Assembly: GCA_023417065.1 (NCBI GenBank)
Contig: JAEZGH010000057.1
Span: 62,001 to 126,000 of the forward strand
Source: Bacteroidota bacterium
GTDB lineage: Bacteria > Bacteroidota > Bacteroidia > Cytophagales > Cyclobacteriaceae
DNA: 64,000 nucleotides
Reading direction: 5' to 3'
In this document: one piece after another, positions 15,714 to 24,430 of the stretch
Layout: every line of letters starts with the position of its first letter
Numbering within the stretch: the stretch's first letter is position 1
Notes under the pieces: generated by a model
Database searches by the model: none
What the model was told of the DNA's origin: nothing
The model's input: only the letters and a program-made list of their open reading frames with translations
Translations under genes and position numbers: made by a program

Positions 15714-18248
15714 ATGATTCATTATTTCGTCGGTGATTTAGGTCACCTGTTCGTTATTACTGCCTTTGTTTCTGCATTGGTAACCGCGTACACGTACTTC
15801 CGCGGCGCTTCTGCAGAGGATATTTCTGGTAAAGACAGTTGGCTCAAAAACGGACGAATTGCTTTCTATGTTCACGCGATCAGCGTTCTCGGAATCTGCG
15901 CTACGCTCTATACGATCATCGCAAACCACTATTTCGAATACCACTACGCGTATAGCTACTCCGATACAAAACTCCCGAACTACTACCTGCTTTCAACGTT
16001 CTGGAACGGTCAGGAGGGTAGCTTCCTTCTATGGATGTTCTGGCATGCTGTACTCGGTATCGTGGTAATTCATACCAACCGTTTCTGGGAAGCCCCCGTC
16101 ATGACGGTATTTGCCCTCGTTCAGGCGTTCCTCGCCTCCATGATCCTTGGTGTTGTCCTTCCGGCTATCGACCTCAAAATCGGAAGCTCACCGTTCCTGC
16201 TCCTCCGCGATGTGATGCAGGATGCGCCGATTTTCAAAACAAACCCTGATTTTGTTCCCAAAGACGGAAACGGCCTGAACCCCCTACTCCAGAATTACTG
16301 GATGGTGATTCACCCGCCCACGCTTTTCCTCGGATTTGCCGCGACACTGGTGCCATTCTCGTTTTGTATCGCCGGACTATGGCTCAAGCGTTACCGCGAG
16401 TGGGTGCGCCCTGCACTACCATGGGCGCTGTTCGCAGGTGCTGTTCTCGGCCTTGGCATTCTCATGGGCGGATACTGGGCTTATGAAACGCTCAACTTCG
16501 GCGGTTACTGGAACTGGGACCCCGTCGAAAATGCAGTATACGTACCGTGGATCATTCTCGTCGCCGGTATCCACACAATGATCAGCTACCGGAACAGCGA
16601 AACTGCACTGAAAGCGTCGATCATCCTCATAGTCGCAACCTTTATCCTAATCCTTTACTCGACGTTCCTTACACGAAGCGGTATCCTCGGAGACGCATCC
16701 GTCCATAGTTTCACGGACCTCGGACTTTCCGGACAACTTCTGATCTACATGCTGTTCTTCCTCGCCATGGCTGTCGTGCTGAGTATCGTGCGCTGGAAAG
16801 AGATACCTACTTCAGAGAAAGAAGTCGAAACGTATTCACGTGAATTCTGGATCTTCGTCGGCGTTACTGTCTTGGGCCTCATGGGCTTCCAGGTATTGGC
16901 AGGAACCTCTATCCCCGTCGTCAATGCCGTCATACGCCTCTTCGGAATTGAATCCAACATCGCACCTCCGACGGATCAGGTTGAATACTACTCAAAATTC
17001 CAGCTTTGGTTTGCCGTGGCTGTCGGTCTTCTGTCGGGTGTGGGTCAATTCTTCTGGTGGAAGAAGATGGACAAGAAGGTCCTCTTCAACGAGCTTTTTG
17101 TTCCCGCTGTAATCTCCCTCCTGATTACCGTTGTGATCGTCAATGTGTCCCGTATCTATAATATCCCCTATGCACTGCTGCTACTTTCAGGATTCTTTAC
17201 AGTATTCGCGAATGGTAAGATCCTGTATTCCGTGCTGAAGTCAAGCCCCGGACTTTCCGGCGGCGCCATCACTCACGTGGGCGTGGGACTGATGCTCATT
17301 GGCGTGATGTTCTCGGCGGGATACTCAAAGGTAGTTTCGCTGAACAACACGGGCATGATGATCTCCAAAAGCCTCAGTGATGAATACAACAGGGATCACC
17401 TGCTCTTGTTCGTCAACGAACCCCGGACGATGGCAGGTTATAAAATCGAATTCAAAGGTGAACGCCTCGAGCCACGCGGAAAATTCGGATACATAAACCC
17501 CAACGACGTCACGTTTACGGATGACCCGTATAAAGTCGTCGCGATGAAGGACATCATCTACAACAAGAAGAAGCTTTATAACGCGAAAGACAGCATCAGC
17601 ATTTATCCTGAGAACATTTACTACGAACTTGAACTCACCGACGGCCGCGGCAAAGTGCATAAGCTATACCCGCGTGTTCAGGACAACCCGAACATGGGTC
17701 TCGCGCCGTCACCTGACATTAAACGCGACCTAACGAAAGACCTATACGCCCACGTTGACCGTCGGTCGAGCCGCGAAGATGCCGAATGGGATAACACCGA
17801 AGACATGCGCGTACGCATTAACCAACAGTTCTTCGCCAATGACTACGTCGCCACCGTCGACAAGCTGGAGCGCATATTCAATGTGAGGGGCATCGATCTC
17901 GACTCATCTTCCGTAGCCGTGCAGGCCACAATCCGCGTAAAAGGCGAGTACCAGGATTACTTTGCCTATCCGGTATTCCTTATTGTCAACGGTCGCCCCG
18001 GACTACTTCCCGCGGAGATACGCGACCTCGGATTGCAATTCAAACTTGCTAACATCCACCCCGAGACAAACGAGTTTACCATCAACGTCTCAAGTCGCCA
18101 AAAAGACTGGATTGTAATTCGCGCCCTCGAAAAACCATTCATCAACGTCCTCTGGCTGGGCACTGTCGTAGTAATGGTAGGCTTCTCGATCGCCATGACA
18201 CGCCGGTTCCGGGAGTTTAAGAAAATGAAGGCAAAGGGGATGGAATGA
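15714..18248 (+). CDS. ccmF: cytochrome c heme lyase subunit CcmF
   Basis: An 844-residue polytopic membrane protein. The WWD heme-handling motif is GGYWNWDPVENA at about residue 265, preceded by GGYWAYETLN. PPTLFLGFAATLVPFSF and LTRSGILGDASVHSF are also typical. About fourteen hydrophobic segments span residues 1-550, followed by a large periplasmic C-terminal domain (about 560-820) and a last membrane helix. This is longer than the roughly 650-residue proteobacterial proteins. CcmF takes heme from CcmE and attaches it to apocytochrome c. The last 159 bases overlap an antisense reading frame. Confidence 0.94.
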   Translation: MIHYFVGDLGHLFVITAFVSALVTAYTYFRGASAEDISGKDSWLKNGRIAFYVHAISVLGICATLYTIIANHYFEYHYAYSYSDTKLPNYYLLSTFWNGQEGSFLLWMFWHAVLGIVVIHTNRFWEAPVMTVFALVQAFLASMILGVVLPAIDLKIGSSPFLLLRDVMQDAPIFKTNPDFVPKDGNGLNPLLQNYWMVIHPPTLFLGFAATLVPFSFCIAGLWLKRYREWVRPALPWALFAGAVLGLGILMGGYWAYETLNFGGYWNWDPVENAVYVPWIILVAGIHTMISYRNSETALKASIILIVATFILILYSTFLTRSGILGDASVHSFTDLGLSGQLLIYMLFFLAMAVVLSIVRWKEIPTSEKEVETYSREFWIFVGVTVLGLMGFQVLAGTSIPVVNAVIRLFGIESNIAPPTDQVEYYSKFQLWFAVAVGLLSGVGQFFWWKKMDKKVLFNELFVPAVISLLITVVIVNVSRIYNIPYALLLLSGFFTVFANGKILYSVLKSSPGLSGGAITHVGVGLMLIGVMFSAGYSKVVSLNNTGMMISKSLSDEYNRDHLLLFVNEPRTMAGYKIEFKGERLEPRGKFGYINPNDVTFTDDPYKVVAMKDIIYNKKKLYNAKDSISIYPENIYYELELTDGRGKVHKLYPRVQDNPNMGLAPSPDIKRDLTKDLYAHVDRRSSREDAEWDNTEDMRVRINQQFFANDYVATVDKLERIFNVRGIDLDSSSVAVQATIRVKGEYQDYFAYPVFLIVNGRPGLLPAEIRDLGLQFKLANIHPETNEFTINVSSRQKDWIVIRALEKPFINVLWLGTVVVMVGFSIAMTRRFREFKKMKAKGME

Positions 18249-18926
18249 TTTTGGTTCGGGATTTCTGATTGAGGTCGCCCTGATACCGTCATCCTGAACT
18301 GCAGCACGTGCTGCTTCCCCTCCGATACTGTCATCCTGAACAGCACCAGGTGTTGAATGACCGCTACGTGATCGCTTAGTCAAGGCACAATTAAGGTTTA
18401 TGTTCGCACCAGGAAGGATCGCATCGAACGAAGCAGTATATAAAGTCGATTTCGGAGAAAGCAGGAAGATGGGAACCAATGACGCTGGGTACTTAGGAGT
18501 TCGAAGGTAAGAATCATCAATTTTTCCGGACACCCTTGCGTGTTTTCCGCTGTGCGAGCTATGTAATCTGCGAGAGTCTTTATTTGTCTGCACAGAATAA
18601 TCCGGCTGCCCTTCCATTAGCTTCACCGCCACCTCGCGCATGTATTCCCGCACCGCTGCGGTATAGGCATTTGGCAAAGCATCAGCCTTCGCAAGGTCCG
18701 CATAGTATTGTTTCTTAACAGGGTCCAATAAAATGCGAACCGCCCAGGCAGAAGCTTCCCTGAACGTGCTCCGTGTCAGACGTTGCGCAGCACTCTGCTT
18801 CCGCGGATCCGGTTTTCGCGGAGCATGACTTGCTATAGTTTTCCCACGAACAATCCGAAAAACCATCCATTTGCCAACCCGGCCGCGAAGCCCTTTGGTA
18901 AGATCGTTGTTTGCAACAATAGCCAT
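18090..18926 (-). CDS. small conserved Bacteroidetes protein with anomalous C-terminal extension
   Basis: The frame encodes 278 residues. Residues 1-105 (MAIVANNDLTKGLRGRVGK, later AWAVRILLDPVKKQYY and AYTAAVREYMREVAV) match a small basic Bacteroidetes family of about 110-140 residues with unknown function (perhaps DUF6266-related; not certain). After about residue 115 there is no recognisable family sequence. Residues 199-215 are encoded by a duplicated intergenic repeat and show AVQDD twice. Residues 227-278 are read antisense to the end of ccmF. The gene probably lost its original stop and now reads through repeats. The N-terminal part is likely real; the tail is doubtful. Confidence 0.5.
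   Translation of the reverse strand: MAIVANNDLTKGLRGRVGKWMVFRIVRGKTIASHAPRKPDPRKQSAAQRLTRSTFREASAWAVRILLDPVKKQYYADLAKADALPNAYTAAVREYMREVAVKLMEGQPDYSVQTNKDSRRLHSSHSGKHARVSGKIDDSYLRTPKYPASLVPIFLLSPKSTLYTASFDAILPGANINLNCALTKRSRSGHSTPGAVQDDSIGGEAARAAVQDDGIRATSIRNPEPKSFHPLCLHFLKLPEPACHGDREAYHYYDSAQPEDVDEWFFEGANYNPVFLAT
18282..18354. repeat. two-copy palindromic intergenic repeat (REP-like)
   Basis: Two units with a 42-base period start with GATAC(C/T)GTCATCCTGAAC (18282 and 18324). The first is followed by the perfect palindrome GCAGCACGTGCTGC (18301-18314), the second by an imperfect version, AGCACCAGGTGTTG. It lies just after ccmF and inside the extended minus-strand frame. GTCATCCTGA-type units are common dispersed repeats in Bacteroidetes genomes. 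Confidence 0.6.
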
Positions 18927-19258
18927 AGGTGAATGTTTATTATTGCTATACGAACTGCCTATATACCCAGGGTTTCACAAATCCACATATTTTTTTGAAA
19001 AATCGTTCAGGCAGACTCACGATTTCCTTTCATTTCGTCCCTTCCATCCATTGTCATTTTTCCGGCCTTTGTCCACTCTCTGTCCACTCTTTCTATTAGA
19101 TTCCTGGCTCCTGATCCCGGATTTCTGATTGGGGACACCATTCCGTGTGAAGTGCAGCTTTTCGTGGAGGAAGGTTCACGGCTCAGGTTTCACCGTTTCA
19201 AGGATGAAAATCCAACTCCGTATTTTCTTAGTGCGATCTGTCTGATCTGTGGGAGTCC
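18927..19258. other. intergenic stretch without a convincing gene
   Basis: About 330 bases between the small conserved gene and the rho terminator. It is pyrimidine-rich and holds only low-quality frames. It has a TTCCTGGCTCCTGATCC / GGATTTCTGATTGGGG stretch (19098-19135) of the same kind as near 18258, 19320 and 47643, and one copy of the ATCTGTG repeat family (about 19221-19252). Confidence 0.6.
19221..19252. repeat. dispersed ATCTGTG repeat, copy 1
   Basis: TTTTCTTAGTG, then CGATCTGTCTGATCTGTGGG. The same arrangement (TTTTCTT, GTG, ATCTGT, nATCTGTGnGAG) recurs near 53800, 54770 and, in a GC-shifted form, near 52001 and 56013. All copies are intergenic or at gene ends. Confidence 0.5.
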
Positions 19259-19293
19259 AAAAAAAAAAACCTGCGCTGTATTGACAACGCAGG
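19259..19293 (-). terminator. intrinsic terminator of rho
   Basis: On the minus strand CCTGCGTTGT pairs with ACAGCGCAGG (10 base pairs with one G-U, loop CAAT) and is followed by eleven T. It lies 45 bases after the rho stop codon. The factor gene itself therefore ends in a factor-independent terminator. Confidence 0.9.
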
Positions 19294-19337
19294 GTCTATA
19301 TCAATCTGGAGTCTAAACCCAGAAATCAGAAATCAAA

Positions 19338-20900
19338 TTATCCATTCATGGAAATCAGGAACTCTTCATTATTGCGTGTTCCTTTCATTTTGCTTTGAAG
19401 GAATTCCATCGCTTCAACGGAGTTCATATCGGCCATGAACTTGCGCAGGATCCACACACGCTGGAGTTCGTCTTCCTTGAGCAGCAGATCTTCGCGACGC
19501 GTTCCGGAAGCCGGAACATCGATAGCAGGGTAAACCCTTCTGTTCGCAAGCTTTCTGTCGAGCTGGAGTTCCATGTTACCAGTACCCTTGAATTCTTCAA
19601 AGATAACTTCGTCCATCTTCGAGCCCGTATCGATAAGCGCCGTAGCAATGATCGTGAGCGAACCACCATCTTCAATCTTCCTTGCAGCACCGAAGAAACG
19701 CTTCGGCTTGTGCAGCGCATTCGCATCCACACCACCCGAAAGGATTTTACCTGAGGAAGGAACCACCGTATTATAAGCACGCGCAAGACGTGTGATGGAA
19801 TCAAGCAGGATAACCACATCATGGCCGCACTCAACCATACGTTTTGCTTTTTCAAGCACGATGGATGAAACCTTCACGTGGCGTTCTGCCTGCTCATCGA
19901 ACGTAGAAGCGATGACCTCAGCGCGAACACTGCGCGCCATGTCGGTAACTTCTTCCGGACGTTCATCGATAAGCAACACGATGAGGTATACTTCAGGGTG
20001 GTTCTGCGCGATGGCGTTGGCGATATTCTTAAGCAACACCGTCTTACCTGTTTTGGGCTGGGCCACAATCATACCGCGCTGACCTTTTCCGATAGGAGAA
20101 AACAGGTCGAGGATACGGGTTGAAAGATTGTCAGGCGCTGTGCTGAGTCTTAGCTTTTCATTGGGAAAAAGCGGCGTAAGATATTCGAAAGCCACACGAT
20201 CGCGGATTTCTTCAGTAGTCTTACCGTTGACAGACTCTACTTTAAGAAGCGCAAAATATTTTTCACCTTCCTTGGGAGGGCGGATAAATCCTTTTACAGT
20301 ATCACCGGTTTTTAATCCGAAGAGTTTTATCTGAGAAGGCGATACATAAATATCGTCAGGGCTAGCCAGGTAGTTATAGTCAGATGAGCGAAGGAAGCCG
20401 TAGCCATCCTGCATAATCTCCAACACACCTTCGTTGCTGATCGCGCCATCGAACTCGCGGATTGAAAGCTTCATCTGTTGAGGATGACGTTCTTCACGTG
20501 AAGGACGTTCTGTCGGTGCAGACGTTTCGGCGAATCCGGAAGCTTCCGAAGAATCGTCGAACGAAGGCATACCGTGATCGAAGTTTATATTGATAGAGTC
20601 TAGTAGTTCGTCGGAGTTGAAGTCGGTTTCAGTATTTTCAGTCTTTGCAGGTGTGGGGGCGGCGGGGGCAACGTTTTCTCTTCGGCGGGGGCGCAGTTTG
20701 CGTTCTGGTTCTCCTTCTGTTACGGCTGCTTTTTTAGTAGGTGGTGGTGGGGTGGTGTCGCCGGAAACTGCTTGCTGATCGAGGATTTTGTAGATGAGGT
20801 CTTGTTTGGAGAGCTTTTTGGCGTTTTTAACGCCTATTCCTTCCGCAATTTCTTTCAATTCGGAAAGAAGTCTGACATTCAGATCGTCAATAGTATACAT
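19338..20900 (-). CDS. rho: transcription termination factor Rho
   Basis: A 520-residue hexameric RNA helicase. Residues 1-45 are a Rho N-terminal helical (SAP-like) domain. Residues 50-150 are a low-complexity Pro/Arg/acidic insertion common in Bacteroidetes Rho. The cold-shock RNA-binding domain covers about 152-235 (GVLEIMQDGYGFLRS). The ATPase has Walker A AQPKTGKTVLL at about 285-295, Walker B VVILLDSITR, and the Q-loop/R-loop region (SGGVDANALHKPKRFFG). It stands alone, divergent from serS across 280 bases, with its own terminator. Confidence 0.97.
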   Translation of the reverse strand: MYTIDDLNVRLLSELKEIAEGIGVKNAKKLSKQDLIYKILDQQAVSGDTTPPPPTKKAAVTEGEPERKLRPRRRENVAPAAPTPAKTENTETDFNSDELLDSININFDHGMPSFDDSSEASGFAETSAPTERPSREERHPQQMKLSIREFDGAISNEGVLEIMQDGYGFLRSSDYNYLASPDDIYVSPSQIKLFGLKTGDTVKGFIRPPKEGEKYFALLKVESVNGKTTEEIRDRVAFEYLTPLFPNEKLRLSTAPDNLSTRILDLFSPIGKGQRGMIVAQPKTGKTVLLKNIANAIAQNHPEVYLIVLLIDERPEEVTDMARSVRAEVIASTFDEQAERHVKVSSIVLEKAKRMVECGHDVVILLDSITRLARAYNTVVPSSGKILSGGVDANALHKPKRFFGAARKIEDGGSLTIIATALIDTGSKMDEVIFEEFKGTGNMELQLDRKLANRRVYPAIDVPASGTRREDLLLKEDELQRVWILRKFMADMNSVEAMEFLQSKMKGTRNNEEFLISMNG

Positions 20901-21180
20901 GATGATTTTAAAAATGAGGTTGTGTTCGTAAAAAGGATATGTTGATTTGTAGCATTCAGCCTATTGCTGAAAAATAGCGTCATTGATTGGATAACCTAAA
21001 AACCAAGAATCTGATAAATAGTTCGGATTAATAGTCAGAGGGCTTGAGAAAAAGCCAAATGATACGCAATAATAGCCCAAAATTGAATATTATCAAACCT
21101 TTCAAAATTTTTTCTTGACCAGGAAACCGCATAGCCAATTCAAAAAAACTAATTTCACACCTTCGTAAAAATTTAATACC
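20901..21180. other. divergent intergenic region between rho and serS
   Basis: A 280-base AT-rich region. No full -33/-7 promoter match, hairpin terminator or small gene was found. It must hold the promoters of both genes. Confidence 0.4.
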
Positions 21181-22455
21181 ATGCTACAGGTATCTGTCAT
21201 TCGTGAACAACCGGAAAAGATTCTGGAGGGATTGAAGAAAAGAAATTTCAAAGACGCCGAAACCCTGATCAATCAAATAATTGAGACTGATCAACGTCGC
21301 CGCGAAACACAAAAATCGGTTGACGATATTAAAGCACAGTCGAACAACGATTCCCGAAAAATAGGTGAACTCATGAAGGCCGGCAAAGCCGAAGAAGCTA
21401 CAGCGTTGCGTGCAACGGTTGCCGCCGACAAGGAACGCCTTAAAGCGCTTGAAGGTGAATTCGCCGCATTCGAAAAGAAACAAATTGAACTCCTCTACCG
21501 CGTCCCCAACGTACCTCATGAAAGCGTTCCGGCAGGTGTCGGTAGTGACGACAACGTAACCGTCCATCAACACGGAAGTGCACCTGACCTTGGACCACAA
21601 GCCCTTCCTCATTGGGAGCTCATTAAGAAATACGATATCATCGACTTCGATCTCGGAATAAAAATTACCGGAGCCGGCTTTCCTGTTTACAAAGGTAAAG
21701 GCGCCAAACTGCAGCGCGCTCTGATTAACTTCTTCCTGGATGAAGCCGAAAAAGCAGGCTACAGAGAAATCCAGCCTCCCGTTGTTGTCAATGAAGCATC
21801 CGGGTATGGTACAGGCCAGTTGCCTGATAAAGAAGGCCAGATGTACTTCATCGGCGAGGACAACCTCTACCTGATCCCTACCGCCGAAGTACCCATCACC
21901 AACCTCTACCGCGATGTGATTCTATCAGAGGATGACCTGCCGGTAAAGAACGTTGGCTATACTCCTTGTTTCCGCCGCGAGGCCGGCAGCTGGGGTGCAC
22001 ACGTTCGCGGCCTTAACCGACTACATCAATTCGATAAGGTAGAAATCGTTCAAATCCGTAAGCCTGAAGAATCTTACGCAGCGCTTGACGAAATGTGCGC
22101 CTACGTACAAGGACTGCTCGAAAAACTTGAACTCCCCTATCGCAAACTTCTTTTGTGCGGCGGTGACATGGGTTTCAACTCTGCCATGACATACGACATG
22201 GAAGTCTTCTCAGCAGCGCAGCAACGGTGGCTTGAAGTGAGCTCCGTGAGTAACTTCGAAAGCTACCAGGCTAACCGCCTTAAACTTCGGATAAAAACCA
22301 AGGAAGGCAAAACAACCCTGTTGCATACGCTTAACGGAAGCGCCCTTGCGTTACCTCGCATTGTTGCAGCGATCCTTGAAAACAATCAGACACCGGAAGG
22401 AATTCGCATTCCAAAAGTGCTAATCCCTTATACCCGGTTTGATATCATCAACTAG
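21181..22455 (+). CDS. serS: seryl-tRNA synthetase
   Basis: A 424-residue class II aminoacyl-tRNA synthetase. Residues 1-110 form the long coiled-coil tRNA-binding arm. The catalytic domain has motif 2 (YTPCFRREAGSWG), the serine-binding TAEVPITN region, and motif 3 (NGSALALPRIVAAILENNQ). It charges tRNA-Ser and provides the precursor for Sec-tRNA where used. The length is normal. A palindromic hairpin begins directly after the TAG stop. Confidence 0.97.
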   Translation: MLQVSVIREQPEKILEGLKKRNFKDAETLINQIIETDQRRRETQKSVDDIKAQSNNDSRKIGELMKAGKAEEATALRATVAADKERLKALEGEFAAFEKKQIELLYRVPNVPHESVPAGVGSDDNVTVHQHGSAPDLGPQALPHWELIKKYDIIDFDLGIKITGAGFPVYKGKGAKLQRALINFFLDEAEKAGYREIQPPVVVNEASGYGTGQLPDKEGQMYFIGEDNLYLIPTAEVPITNLYRDVILSEDDLPVKNVGYTPCFRREAGSWGAHVRGLNRLHQFDKVEIVQIRKPEESYAALDEMCAYVQGLLEKLELPYRKLLLCGGDMGFNSAMTYDMEVFSAAQQRWLEVSSVSNFESYQANRLKLRIKTKEGKTTLLHTLNGSALALPRIVAAILENNQTPEGIRIPKVLIPYTRFDIIN

Positions 22456-22484
22456 TTGCCGGAATTCCGGCAACTTCCTTTTAC
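22456..22484 (+). terminator. palindromic hairpin after serS
   Basis: TTGCCGGAATTCCGGCAA (22456-22473) is a perfect 18-base palindrome that starts right after the serS stop codon and is followed by CTTCCTTTTAC. It is a plausible intrinsic terminator. Its presence argues against translation from the TTG at 22456. Confidence 0.65.
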
Positions 22485-22497
22485 TATTTCTTTTATC

Positions 22498-23544
22498 ATG
22501 ATTGACGCCAGCGAAAGTGTCATCCAGTCTGTATCGGTTCACCATGTTGGCAACGCCAGCCTCGAAGAACCGGTCAAACTATCGGAGGCACCTTTGGATA
22601 TCGAACACGAAAAGGTAAACGGGCTCTTGCGCGTATACTTCCTATCGAACTTCAATACTCCGGAGTACTACCATTTTACCTTTTCCAACGACGACTTTAC
22701 GCTCAACCCACTGTACAAGTTTGCCACAGAGATCTTCGACGAGCCGGAAAGCTTTCATGAGAATTCGATCTACATCGCACAGCACCTGCATGCTGCAACG
22801 CAACACCCCAACATAAAGGCGGGTGACCTCTACGTTGCCTATTTCAGCGCACTCGCCTTAAATGGTCAGCATACCGAAGCTATTGGAATATTTAAGTCGG
22901 AAAGCAAGGAGTCCTTTTTGAAACTGAAGGCATATGCGAACCAGTTTGACCTGCTTGCCGACGAGGGAATAAACGTGCGCAAGCTTGACAAAGGCTGCAT
23001 CATCCTCAATCAGGAAAGAGAGTCAGGGTTTAAAGTCCTTATTGTTGATAACGCCAATCGAACCGACGCAACGTTTTGGAAACAGCAATTCCTGAATCTG
23101 CAACCGTGGTCTGATGCATACCACCAGACACAGCAGTTTATGAACCTGACAAGACAGTTTGTCGCTGAACAGGTTCCGGAGGATTTTCAGGTATCGAAGG
23201 CGGATCAGATTGACCTCCTCAATCGTTCCGTGAACTATTTCAAGACCAAAGAACAATTCAACAAAGCCGAATTTGAAGTCGAAGTCTTCGGCGATGCAGA
23301 GGTGATCGAGAGCTTTCGCAATTATGGTAAAAGCTTTATGTCGAATGCGGAGTTTGACGCAGAGGAGAATTTTGAAATCTCAGCACAGGCTGTTAAACGT
23401 CAGGCGCGCGTATTCAAAAGTGTGTTAAAACTCGACAAGAACTTTCACATCTACATCCATGGGGACCGTGAGCTCATCGAACGAGGTTTCGATGAGGCTG
23501 TCGGAAAGAATTACTACAAACTATATTTTGACAACGAGAGTTGA
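22498..23544 (+). CDS. NdpA-like nucleoid-associated protein
   Basis: A 348-residue protein of the 37-kDa nucleoid-associated (NdpA/YejK, PF04245) family, recognised from the N-terminus SVIQSVSVHHVGN, the LKLAYANQFDLLADEG-type central region and overall length. The start is ATG at 22498, because the longer frame would be translated from the serS terminator hairpin. These proteins associate with the nucleoid; their exact role is not settled. The stop codon abuts the stop of the convergent gene (TGA|TCA), with no spacer. Confidence 0.75.
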   Translation: MIDASESVIQSVSVHHVGNASLEEPVKLSEAPLDIEHEKVNGLLRVYFLSNFNTPEYYHFTFSNDDFTLNPLYKFATEIFDEPESFHENSIYIAQHLHAATQHPNIKAGDLYVAYFSALALNGQHTEAIGIFKSESKESFLKLKAYANQFDLLADEGINVRKLDKGCIILNQERESGFKVLIVDNANRTDATFWKQQFLNLQPWSDAYHQTQQFMNLTRQFVAEQVPEDFQVSKADQIDLLNRSVNYFKTKEQFNKAEFEVEVFGDAEVIESFRNYGKSFMSNAEFDAEENFEISAQAVKRQARVFKSVLKLDKNFHIYIHGDRELIERGFDEAVGKNYYKLYFDNES

Positions 23545-24345
23545 TCAAGCCTTTTGCGTGTGACCGGGACTTCGCGCGGGTCTTTTCACCAGACCAATGA
23601 TCGTGATCACGAGCAGTAGGACCATAAGCGCGATACTTCCCGTCTGCACCAGATCATATTCTGATCCGCGCCAGCGGATCAGAATTCCCAGCAGCGCCCA
23701 GAAAACGACAGCTGTAAATTCAGGACGTTGATATCTCAGAAACAGCCATACAGCGAGAGCGGCAGCGACCGCCATCATAATGATTGTCCACACCTCCGGC
23801 GTTGAGGTCAATGCCGTTGCTGGCAGTGCCGCAAGCCACGCGGAAATATTCGCGATTGTTGCAACGCATATCCAGGCCAAATAAAATGCGAATGGCGAGA
23901 CAACAAAAAGAACGGTTGATTTAGTCCTGGACACGTCCCGCTGAATTTGCAGAAACAGAATCACCAGCGTTAGCAATAGCAGCAGCATAACCATCACCGA
24001 CACAGCGGGAAGCAAATTATGCCACACGAGAATCCACGAGACGTTAAGCACGCACGTGATCACAAAGATCGGAAGGAGTCGCGTAATGCGGTCTTCCTGC
24101 ACGTCCCTCCAGCCATGTATAATAAAACCAGCCAGCATCAGATAAATCACACTCCAGATTGAAAAGGTGATTCCTGCAGGTGTAAAAAGATTGGGGTACA
24201 AATCCGAGACATCCCCTGTTGTCAGCCCATTTATCGGCAATGCGTTTGCAAGTGCGTTTACAACAATCATCCCAACGAATGAAATTGTTGCTATAATCCG
24301 CCACATAACGGCAGTACTCTTATTGATCGGCGTTTCCATAACCAT
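23545..24345 (-). CDS. TspO/MBR-related tryptophan-rich membrane protein
   Basis: A 266-residue polytopic membrane protein with about seven hydrophobic segments, similar to the extended TspO/MBR-related family of Bacteroidetes. It has NALPINGLTTGDVSDLYPN and TPAGITFSIWSVIYL near the N-terminus. TspO relatives bind tetrapyrroles or act as sensors, but the classical TspO is about 160 residues, so function is uncertain. ATG at 24345 or 24339 are the likely starts; a TTG at 24354 is weaker. Confidence 0.65.
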   Translation of the reverse strand: MVMETPINKSTAVMWRIIATISFVGMIVVNALANALPINGLTTGDVSDLYPNLFTPAGITFSIWSVIYLMLAGFIIHGWRDVQEDRITRLLPIFVITCVLNVSWILVWHNLLPAVSVMVMLLLLLTLVILFLQIQRDVSRTKSTVLFVVSPFAFYLAWICVATIANISAWLAALPATALTSTPEVWTIIMMAVAAALAVWLFLRYQRPEFTAVVFWALLGILIRWRGSEYDLVQTGSIALMVLLLVITIIGLVKRPARSPGHTQKA

Positions 24346-24380
24346 TGATATCAAAAACCCTGTGCCACCTGTAAAAGCGG

Positions 24381-24411
24381 TTTTGCTGTTATAGCAAAAA
24401 ACCTATCTTGA
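24381..24411 (+). promoter_or_regulatory. hairpin and candidate promoter upstream of the prolyl oligopeptidase gene
   Basis: The inverted repeat TTTTGCT-GTTAT-AGCAAAA spans 24381-24399. Its TTTG (24382-24385) with TATCTTGA (24404-24411) at 18-base spacing resembles the -33/-7 pattern, with a predicted start near 24415 and the ATG at 24431. Confidence 0.4.
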
Positions 24412-24430
24412 TCGAATTAACTCATCAACC

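Noticed and set aside
18282..18354. CRISPR array
   Set aside because: Only two short, palindromic units with 42-base period and no cas genes.
18586..19258. search for tRNA or small RNA genes in the gaps
   Set aside because: No T-loop (GGTTCGAATCC-like) or acceptor pairing was seen here or in other gaps of the window.
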